From Rubrivivax sp. (GTDB lineage Bacteria > Pseudomonadota > Gammaproteobacteria > Burkholderiales > Burkholderiaceae_C), in NCBI GenBank assembly GCA_027484885.1, contig JAIXSD010000659.1, forward strand, positions 1 through 7,523: a DNA stretch of 7,523 nucleotides, written 5' to 3'. The notes under the pieces were generated by a model, which had not been told where the DNA came from, did no database searches, and saw only the letters and a list, made by a program, of their open reading frames with translations. Every line of letters starts with the position of its first letter. Position 1 is the first letter of the stretch. Both the position numbers and the translations under genes were made by a program. Below are positions 1-5,405 of the stretch, piece after piece.

Positions 1-414
1 GATGGGGCTGAGATCGGCCAGGCCGGTGGCGCGGCGCAGCCGGGTCAGCAAGGTCTGCTGCACAAAGCGGCCGCTGGGCAGCACCGGCAGGAAATGCGGC
101 TTGTCGGCCACCAGCAGCAACTCATCCTGGAACAGGATCTGCGCCTCGAAGGGCACCTCGGGCTCGCGCTCCAGCTGGCGCCAGTAGTAGATGCGGGTGG
201 CCGGCCGGTAGGGCGCGTCCAGCGGCAAGACCTGACCCCGCTCGTCCAGCACCAGGCCCTGGGCAAAGCGATCACACCACTCGGCGCGGCTCAGGCGCGG
301 CAGTCGCTCCACCAGGTAATCAAGCAAACTCGGCCAGCGCCCGGCCGGGCAGGCCAGCACGCTGGCCCCGACGCCATCGCGCAAAGGCAGGGCCAGCTTG
401 GGCGGGCGGCTCAT
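1..414 (-). CDS. RluA-family pseudouridine synthase, N-terminal part (runs off the window)
   Basis: This gene starts at the ATG at 414 and is still open at base 1, giving 138 residues with no stop. The part seen is an N-terminal region (about residues 1-90, including SLLDYLVERLPRLSRAEW) that looks like a short RNA-binding lead-in. It is followed by the start of the catalytic domain, with ILFQDELLLVADKPHFLPVL and then SGRFVQQTLLTRL. The VADKP-hFLPVLPSG pattern is typical of RluA-type enzymes, which convert uridine to pseudouridine in 23S rRNA or tRNA. The catalytic Asp motif (HRLDRETAG-like) would lie just beyond the window edge, so activity cannot be judged here. A GAGG ribosome-binding motif (428-425) overlaps the stop codon of the upstream gene and lies 10 bases before the ATG, which supports this start. 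The 12-base gap to the upstream gene implies co-transcription. The exact target RNA cannot be named from this fragment. Confidence 0.85.
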   Translation of the reverse strand, partial: MSRPPKLALPLRDGVGASVLACPAGRWPSLLDYLVERLPRLSRAEWCDRFAQGLVLDERGQVLPLDAPYRPATRIYYWRQLEREPEVPFEAQILFQDELLLVADKPHFLPVLPSGRFVQQTLLTRLRRATGLADLSPI

Positions 415-426
415 GGCGGGCTTGCC

Positions 427-1389
427 TCAGTCGATCTGCGGCCCGCTGCGGGCGCGTTCGTCGAGGTAGCGCTTGAGGCGCTGGCGGTCGCTCTCATCCA
501 GGCTGCTGCCGCGCCAGGACTGGATCCAGGCCTCGCGCTGCGGGTCGGCCGCCATCTTGCGCACCGCCTGGTCGATGGCCTCGATCTGCTTGCGCCCTTC
601 GGGCGTGCGGCTGCAGGCGTAGGTGGCCAGCTGGGTGCTGATGCCCTCCTGCACCGGCAGCTTGATCAGCTCGGTGCTCGGCAAGCCCTGGCTTTTCAGG
701 TATTCATCGGCTGCGCTGGGGTAGTCGAGGGTGTAGTCCATGCGCTGGGCCAGAAGCATGGCCAGCAGATGCATATGCCGGCCGGCCACCACCGACTTGG
801 GCGCCTTGCTGCCGGCGGCCTGCAGGGCGGCATCGATCTTGGGACCAAAAGCACGGTCGCGCGGCAAGAGGCCGACCAGATCGCTTTGCAGCAGCTCGGC
901 CAGCGGCACCTGGCGGCCGGCGCGCTCGAAACGCTCGAAGCGCGGCGCCAGCTCGCGCCGCGCGATCACCGCCAGCTGGCGCGACACCAGGGGCGGGTGC
1001 ACATGGGTGAAGTAAAGCCAGCCCAGACGCTCGGGCGTGCTGACATGCAGGGGCGAGCACAGGGTCTGGCCCTGGCGCACCAGGGCTTCGAAGCGCGGGA
1101 AGCCGGCGTCGAGGAACTCATGCCGGTACTGCGGCAGCTGCTGGATCAGCAGGCGCAAAAAGCCATCGATCTCGCCATGGCCCACCAGCTCAGACGCGCG
1201 CTGCGGCGGCTTGCCTCCGGGGTAGGTGAAATGGGGCGGCACATCGCGCACCATCCAGCGGATCACGCCGGGCTCGGGGCCCGGATCGGTGGTCACCGTC
1301 TGCGCGCTCGCCCACATCGGGCCCAGGCAAAGCCAAGCGCTCAAGCACCACCGGCGCCAGCGCCGGCCGCTCTGGAGCCCGGGTTTCAC
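427..1389 (-). CDS. Secreted periplasmic substrate-binding-like protein (TIGR02285-like)
   Basis: This is a 320-residue protein if it starts at the GTG at 1389. That codon overlaps the TGA stop of the upstream murA-like gene as GTGA, which suggests translational coupling. An in-frame GTG at 1404 would add five residues but has no ribosome-binding site. The N terminus is a clear Sec signal peptide: a basic stretch (RRWRR, about residues 9-13), a hydrophobic core, and a likely cut after ASA at residue 29. The mature part opens with IRWMVRDVPPHF, then GHGEIDGFLRLLIQQLPQY. This order matches the TIGR02285 group of uncharacterised periplasmic proteins related to the family 3 solute-binding fold. 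Two cysteines of the mature protein, C111 and C259, could form a disulfide. No transporter permease or ATPase gene lies in the window, so a transport role is unproven. Ligand unknown. The family assignment rests on motif memory and is moderately sure. Confidence 0.75.
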   Translation of the reverse strand: MKPGLQSGRRWRRWCLSAWLCLGPMWASAQTVTTDPGPEPGVIRWMVRDVPPHFTYPGGKPPQRASELVGHGEIDGFLRLLIQQLPQYRHEFLDAGFPRFEALVRQGQTLCSPLHVSTPERLGWLYFTHVHPPLVSRQLAVIARRELAPRFERFERAGRQVPLAELLQSDLVGLLPRDRAFGPKIDAALQAAGSKAPKSVVAGRHMHLLAMLLAQRMDYTLDYPSAADEYLKSQGLPSTELIKLPVQEGISTQLATYACSRTPEGRKQIEAIDQAVRKMAADPQREAWIQSWRGSSLDESDRQRLKRYLDERARSGPQID

Positions 1390-2687
1390 TCGCCCTCGAC
1401 CCACTCGATGCGGGCGCCCAGGGAGCAGATGTTCTCCACGAACTGCGGGTGGGCGCGGCGGATCGGCGTGGCATTGCGGATCACCGATTTGCCCGAGATG
1501 CTGGCCGCCACCATCAGCAGGGCAATGGCCACGCGGATGATGTAGGGGCTCTCGACCTCGGCCGGGTGCAGGGGCTTGCCGCCGAAGGTGACCATGCGGT
1601 GCGGGTCGGACAGGAAGGCGTGGCCGCCGAACTTGCTCAGCTCCGAGGTCCAGCCCATGGCGCCGTCGTAGATCTTGTTCCAGAACATCACGCTGCCTTC
1701 GGCCTTGATGCCCAGGGCCACGAAGATGGGCAGCAGGTCCACCGGCAGGTAGGGCCAGGGCGCGGCCTCGACCTTTTGCAGGATGTTGCGGGTGAAGGGT
1801 TCCTTGACCTTGAGCGGGCCTTGCGTCTCGGCGCGCGACCAGCCGTTCTCGTGCACGATCTGCACGCCGAACTTGGCAAAGGTGCGGTCGATCAGCGGGA
1901 ACTGCTCGGGAGTGGAGTTCTTCACCTCGACGCGGCCGCCGGTGATGGCGCCCAAGGCCAGGAAGGTGACGATCTCGTGGAAATCCTCGGCGAAGGTGAA
2001 CTCGCCGCCGCCCAGGCGCTCGACGCCGTGAATGGTCAGGCGCGAGGTGCCCAGGCCCTCGATCTGCGCGCCCAGCATCTTCAGAAAGGCACAGAACTCC
2101 TGCACATGCGGCTCGGAAGCGGCGTTCATCAGCGTCGAGCGGCCCTGGGCCAGGGCGGCGCAGAGCACGAAGTTCTCGGTGGTGGTGACCGAGGCGTAGT
2201 CGGTCCAGTGGTCATTGGCCTGCAGGCGGGCCGGCACGGCCAGGACCAGGCCATCGGGCTGGCGCTCGACGCTGGCGCCGAAACGCTGGAACACCTCGAC
2301 ATGGGGGTCGATCTCGCGCACGCCCAGAGTGCAGCCGGTCACATCGTCCTCGATGCGGGCCGAGCAGAAGCGCGCCAGCAGGCCCGGCACCAGCATGATG
2401 GAGCTGCGCATTTCCTCGGGCAGGCGATCGCGCGCGGCATCGAAGTGGGTGTCGCGGTGGTGCAGGTCCAGCACCCGGGTCTTGGCGTCCATCTCGACCG
2501 AGCTGCCGAGGCTGCGGAAGACCTCGAGGATTTTCTTCACGTCCGTGATGTCCGGCACGCCGTGCAGGCGCACCGGCTCGCGCGTCAGCAGGGTCGCGCA
2601 GAGGATGGGCAAGACGGCGTTCTTGTTGGCCGAGGGAACCATGCGGCCGGCAAGAGGCGTGCCGCCGTGGACGATCAGATTGGACAT
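1386..2687 (-). CDS. murA: Divergent MurA-family UDP-N-acetylglucosamine 1-carboxyvinyltransferase (EPSP-synthase fold)
   Basis: This 433-residue cytoplasmic protein belongs to the MurA enolpyruvyl transferase family, which moves enolpyruvate from PEP to UDP-GlcNAc in the first committed step of peptidoglycan synthesis. Active-site residues are recognisable: K22-N23 in SANKNAVLPIL, R94 in EEMRSSIM, C119 and R124 in GCTLGVREIDPH (E. coli Cys115/Arg120), D317 in LPVDLLP (Asp305) and R385 in IIRVAIALLM. The protein is nevertheless far from ordinary betaproteobacterial MurA. RPVDLH has become REIDPH, ENRFMH is replaced by WNKIYDGAMGW, and the usual C-terminal DRGY motif is missing. It may therefore be a second, specialised copy acting on the same or a related UDP-sugar. 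The ATG at 2687 is chosen because homology starts at MSNLIVHGG. A TTG at 2750 would add 21 residues that look non-homologous. No Shine-Dalgarno sequence is visible; the leader is rich in C and T. The 3' end overlaps the next gene by four bases. The murA symbol denotes the family, not proof of the essential cell-wall role. Confidence 0.87.
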   Translation of the reverse strand: MSNLIVHGGTPLAGRMVPSANKNAVLPILCATLLTREPVRLHGVPDITDVKKILEVFRSLGSSVEMDAKTRVLDLHHRDTHFDAARDRLPEEMRSSIMLVPGLLARFCSARIEDDVTGCTLGVREIDPHVEVFQRFGASVERQPDGLVLAVPARLQANDHWTDYASVTTTENFVLCAALAQGRSTLMNAASEPHVQEFCAFLKMLGAQIEGLGTSRLTIHGVERLGGGEFTFAEDFHEIVTFLALGAITGGRVEVKNSTPEQFPLIDRTFAKFGVQIVHENGWSRAETQGPLKVKEPFTRNILQKVEAAPWPYLPVDLLPIFVALGIKAEGSVMFWNKIYDGAMGWTSELSKFGGHAFLSDPHRMVTFGGKPLHPAEVESPYIIRVAIALLMVAASISGKSVIRNATPIRRAHPQFVENICSLGARIEWVEGE

Positions 2688-2749
2688 GGGCTGGGAGCGG
2701 GCAGGGAACAGGCAGGCGCGAAAGAGGGGCCGGAAATCGACCGGCGCCA

Positions 2750-2755
2750 ATTATC
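2750..2755 (-). promoter_or_regulatory. Possible -10 element for the murA-like gene
   Basis: On the minus strand the gap upstream of the murA-like gene contains TGATAATTGG, whose GATAAT hexamer resembles a sigma-70 -10 box and stands out in a GC-rich region. It would give a leader of roughly 55 bases. I see no good TTGACA-like -35 at 16-18 bases upstream, so this is weak. Confidence 0.25.
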
Positions 2756-2818
2756 AGGCCAGGCCCGCTGCCGCCTGCCGCCGCTGGGTGTAAATCTGCG
2801 GGGTCTCGGCTGACAAGC

Positions 2819-2843
2819 CGGGGCGGCCCTCCGGCTCGCCCCG
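2819..2843 (-). terminator. GC-rich hairpin downstream of the chemoreceptor gene
   Basis: About 23 bases past the chemoreceptor stop codon, the minus strand can fold into a stem of about ten base pairs. The outer arm pairs 2819-2825 with 2837-2843, and the inner GCC/GGC arm pairs 2826-2828 with 2833-2835, leaving one bulged base and a four-base loop. It is a plausible transcription stop or 3' stabiliser between the chemoreceptor and murA-like genes. No run of T follows the stem, so it is not a classic intrinsic terminator. Confidence 0.35.
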
Positions 2844-2865
2844 CGTCCTGCCGGGCGCAGGCCGC

Positions 2866-4401
2866 TCAGTCATCGAGCCGGAACACCGCCACCGCCTCCA
2901 CCAGGCGCTGCGCCTGCAGGCGCAGGCTGTCGGCCGCGGCGGCACTTTCCTCGACCAGGGCCGAGTTTTGCTGCGTGGCATGGTCCATGGTGGACACCGC
3001 CGCGCTGATCTGGCTGACGCCCGCGCTTTGCTGGCTGGCGGCGGTGCTGATCTCGCTGACGATGCCCGAAACCCGGTGGATGGCGCCGACGATCTCGCTC
3101 ATGGTCTGGCCGGCCTGGTCCACCAACTCGCTGCCCTGTTCGACGCGCGAGACGCTGTCCGAGATCAGGTTCTTGATCTCCTTGGCGGCCTCGGCCGAGC
3201 GCTGCGCCAGGCTGCGCACCTCGCTGGCCACCACGGCGAAGCCCCGCCCCTGCTCGCCGGCCCGGGCGGCTTCCACCGCGGCATTGAGGGCCAGGATGTT
3301 GGTCTGAAACGCAATGCCGTCGATCACGCCGATGATCTCGGAGATGCGCTTGGAGCTGTCGTTGATCTCGCGCATGGTGGCCACCACCCGGCCCACCTCC
3401 TCGCCGCCGCGGCCGGCCACCTCGGAGGCGGTCTGGGCCAGCTGGTTGGCTTCGCGCGCATGGTCGGCGGTGTGGCGCACCGTGCTGCCCAGCTGCTCCA
3501 TCGAGGCCGCGGTTTCCTGCAGGGCCGAGGCCTGCTGCTCGGTGCGGTTGGACAGGTCGAGATTGCCCTGCGCGATCTCGGTGCTGGCCTCGGCCACACG
3601 CTCCGAGCCTTTGCGCACATCGGTCACCACCTGGCTCAGGCCCTCCTGCATATCGGCCAGGGCGCGCAGCAGCTGGGCGGTCTCGTTGTGCCCCTCGGAA
3701 GCGATGTGCACGGTCAGGTCACCGGCCGCCACGGCGCGGGCCAGGCGCACCGCCTCGGCCATGGGCCGGGTCAGCAAGCGGGTGATGTAGACCGCGGCGA
3801 AACTGCCCAAGCCCAGCGCGCAGACACCGAGCACGCCGGTCACGCTCATCGCATGCACGCTGGCCGCCTCGGCATCGGCCTGAAAGGCCTGGGCATTGGC
3901 CGTGGCTGCGTCATCCACCTTCTGGCGCTGCGCGCGCAAGGCGTCGAACATCTGGGTGCATTTGGTGCGCACCAGGCTGGCGGCACCGAAGGAATTGCCC
4001 TGGGTCTTGAGCTCGATGATCTCAGCCCAGACCGGCTTCCAGGCGCGGTAACCGGCCAGCAAGGCCTGGAACTCACGGTCATCGCCGAGGTAGCGCTCCT
4101 GCGCCAGGGCCAGGTCTTGCTCGACCTGTTTGTCGTTGACGGCCAGCTGCGGCACCAGCAGCTTGATCTCGTCCATGTCCTCGGCCAGGGCGATGTCGCT
4201 GAGCAGGCGGCGCAAATTGATCATGCCCTGCTCGGCGCGCAGCACGGCGCCGCTGACGGCGAAAGGGTGCTGGTACTGCAAACGCGTCAGGGCCGCCAGC
4301 TCGCGCTGCTGGTAGGCACTGAACAAGAGACTCAGCGCCAGCACGGCCAGAACCAGGCCGAAGCCGATGCCCATTTGCTTGAAGATGGCGAGCTTGTTCA
4401 T
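2866..4401 (-). CDS. Methyl-accepting chemotaxis protein (transmembrane chemoreceptor)
   Basis: This 511-residue inner-membrane chemoreceptor senses ligands outside the membrane and controls the CheA kinase through CheW. From the N terminus it shows a first membrane helix (about 10-30), a helical periplasmic ligand-binding region of the four-helix-bundle type (about 31-185), a second membrane helix (about 187-206) and a HAMP linker (about 208-260, with [20 protein letters not shown]). The cytoplasmic signalling domain follows, including a methylation-helix stretch around residues 286-305 ([19 protein letters not shown]). The hairpin tip is strongly conserved ([20 protein letters not shown], then [15 protein letters not shown], tip E383-Q384-G385-R386). 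The C terminus ends in FRLDD and lacks the NWETF-type pentapeptide that tethers CheR and CheB, so it probably depends on other receptors for efficient adaptation. The ATG at 4401 is chosen over a GTG at 4422 because a GGGAGA site sits seven bases before it. No che or flagellar genes are adjacent, so this looks like an orphan receptor. Ligand unknown. Confidence 0.95.
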   Translation of the reverse strand: MNKLAIFKQMGIGFGLVLAVLALSLLFSAYQQRELAALTRLQYQHPFAVSGAVLRAEQGMINLRRLLSDIALAEDMDEIKLLVPQLAVNDKQVEQDLALAQERYLGDDREFQALLAGYRAWKPVWAEIIELKTQGNSFGAASLVRTKCTQMFDALRAQRQKVDDAATANAQAFQADAEAASVHAMSVTGVLGVCALGLGSFAAVYITRLLTRPMAEAVRLARAVAAGDLTVHIASEGHNETAQLLRALADMQEGLSQVVTDVRKGSERVAEASTEIAQGNLDLSNRTEQQASALQETAASMEQLGSTVRHTADHAREANQLAQTASEVAGRGGEEVGRVVATMREINDSSKRISEIIGVIDGIAFQTNILALNAAVEAARAGEQGRGFAVVASEVRSLAQRSAEAAKEIKNLISDSVSRVEQGSELVDQAGQTMSEIVGAIHRVSGIVSEISTAASQQSAGVSQISAAVSTMDHATQQNSALVEESAAAADSLRLQAQRLVEAVAVFRLDD

Positions 4402-4408
4402 CGTCTTG

Positions 4409-4414
4409 TCTCCC
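4409..4414 (-). promoter_or_regulatory. Ribosome-binding site of the chemoreceptor gene
   Basis: GGGAGA on the minus strand lies seven bases before the ATG at 4401. It decides the start: the alternative GTG at 4422 would place this site inside the coding region. Confidence 0.75.
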
Positions 4415-4491
4415 TGAGACACCGGCCCGGCTGCATCGAGCGACCAGACGGGGGTGGCGTGGGCCAGTATGGCGGAAAGCCGCGGCCAGGG

Positions 4492-4519
4492 ATAGCGGCG
4501 AAATAGACGGTGAAACTGA
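4492..4519 (-). promoter_or_regulatory. Weak flagellar-sigma (FliA/sigma-28)-like promoter candidate
   Basis: In the gap upstream of the chemoreceptor, the minus strand reads TCAGTTTC, then 12 bases, then GCCGCTAT. This partly resembles the sigma-28 pattern TAAAGTTT-N11-GCCGATAA, which drives many chemoreceptor genes. Several positions mismatch and the spacing is one base long, so this is a suggestion only. Confidence 0.22.
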
Positions 4520-4530
4520 CGGGGAATTGC

Positions 4531-4545
4531 GGCCGGCGTGCGGCC
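4531..4545 (-). terminator. Short GC hairpin after the TrhO-like gene
   Basis: The minus strand holds a perfect five-base-pair stem GGCCG/CGGCC with a five-base loop, 14 bases past the stop of the TrhO-like gene. It is followed by GCAATTCCCC rather than a T run. It may mark the end of the sulfur-gene transcript, but such short stems are common in GC-rich DNA. Confidence 0.2.
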
Positions 4546-4559
4546 TCCGCGGCGGCGGC

Positions 4560-5393
4560 TCAGCCGCTGGGATCGAGCCGGCGCGCACGCGCCAGGCGCC
4601 AGGCTTCTTTCGGATCATCGCCATAGACCTGCTCGGCCGTGGTGGAGGTTTCCTGCAAGCACGTGTCGATGGCCATGCGCTTGTCGAAGACAAAGCACTC
4701 GCCCTGCCAGTCGGCCGCGGCATCGGGCATCTGCTCGAAATAGCTGACGATGCCGCCGTCGAGCTGGTAGACCTCCAGGCCCTGGCTCTGCATCCAGGCG
4801 CTGGTCTTCTCGCAGCGGATGCCGCCGGTGCAGTACATGGCGATGCGCTTGCCCTCGGCCTTCCAGGCCTCGGCATGGGCGGCCACATAGGCCGGGAAAT
4901 CGCGGAAATGCGCGACCTCGGGATCGACCGCGTTCTTGAAGCGGCCCAGCCGGTACTCAAAGCTGTTGCGGTTGTCCAGCACCAGCACATCGGGCTCGCT
5001 GATCAGCTCGCGCCAGCGCTGAGGCGAGACATGCGTATCCGGCATATCCGGGTCGGGCAGGCCGCTGACCCCGGGCACGCCGAAAGCCACGATCTCGGGC
5101 TTGCAATGGACCTTGATCAAGGTGAAAGGCCGCGTGGTGCAGGCGCTGTGCTTGAAGGCCATGCCCACGAAAGCACCGCCAAACAACGGGTCCTGCTGCA
5201 GCGCGTGCTCAAACGTCGCCAGGGCGGCAGCCGGCGCGGCGATCGCGCCGCTGATGCCCTCAGCGGCGACCAGGATGTTGCCGCCGATGCCGGTCTCGGG
5301 CCCGCTCAGCTCGCGCAGCCGCGTGGCCACCGCCTCCGGCTCGGCCAGCGCCACGAAGCGATAGAAGGAGGAATGGACGTGAGGCTCGCTCAT
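4560..5393 (-). CDS. trhO: TrhO/YceA-family rhodanese protein (tRNA uridine-34 5-hydroxylase family, UPF0176)
   Basis: This 277-residue cytoplasmic protein belongs to the YceA/TrhO family, whose E. coli member makes 5-hydroxyuridine at wobble position 34 of tRNAs using oxygen. The N-terminal part (about 8-100) is the family's acylphosphatase-like domain, with [15 protein letters not shown] and then the FKHS and RPFTLIKV motifs. The rhodanese domain (about 125-225) has [26 protein letters not shown] and the active-site loop [13 protein letters not shown], with catalytic C188 and a second C194. The protein ends soon after [13 protein letters not shown] and lacks the Cys-rich C-terminal extension of the roughly 350-residue E. 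coli protein. As I recall, shorter forms are usual in Burkholderiales. The ATG at 5393 is preferred over a GTG two codons upstream because [14 protein letters not shown] fits the family start. It lies 12 bases after the desulfurase-rhodanese gene, so the two are probably co-transcribed. A general sulfurtransferase role is the alternative. Confidence 0.88.
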   Translation of the reverse strand: MSEPHVHSSFYRFVALAEPEAVATRLRELSGPETGIGGNILVAAEGISGAIAAPAAALATFEHALQQDPLFGGAFVGMAFKHSACTTRPFTLIKVHCKPEIVAFGVPGVSGLPDPDMPDTHVSPQRWRELISEPDVLVLDNRNSFEYRLGRFKNAVDPEVAHFRDFPAYVAAHAEAWKAEGKRIAMYCTGGIRCEKTSAWMQSQGLEVYQLDGGIVSYFEQMPDAAADWQGECFVFDKRMAIDTCLQETSTTAEQVYGDDPKEAWRLARARRLDPSG

Positions 5394-5405
5394 GGGCACC
5401 CGAGC

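Noticed and set aside
94..1545. Long plus-strand open frame opposite the binding-like protein and the end of murA-like
   Set aside because: Its translation is a low-complexity mix of Ala, Gln, His, Leu and Gly with no motif. The minus strand carries clear protein families, and long antisense frames are expected at this G+C.
2688..2750. Upstream TTG start extending the murA-like protein by 21 residues
   Set aside because: The extra residues lack similarity to MurA starts, and the ATG at 2687 matches the usual N terminus with K22 in the expected place.
1449..2813. Long plus-strand open frame opposite the murA-like gene
   Set aside because: It mirrors the codon bias of the MurA-family gene and shows no recognisable domain or ribosome site.
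4402..4422. Upstream GTG start for the chemoreceptor
   Set aside because: The Shine-Dalgarno sequence GGGAGA lies inside this extension and points to the ATG at 4401.
2968..4506. Long plus-strand open frame opposite the chemoreceptor
   Set aside because: The sequence is rich in Gly, His and Ala and is a shadow of the well-conserved chemoreceptor reading frame.
4079..4990. Minus-strand open frame spanning the TrhO-like/chemoreceptor gap
   Set aside because: It is rich in Arg, Pro and Ser and overlaps two well-supported genes out of frame, so it is a frame artefact and not evidence of a frameshift.
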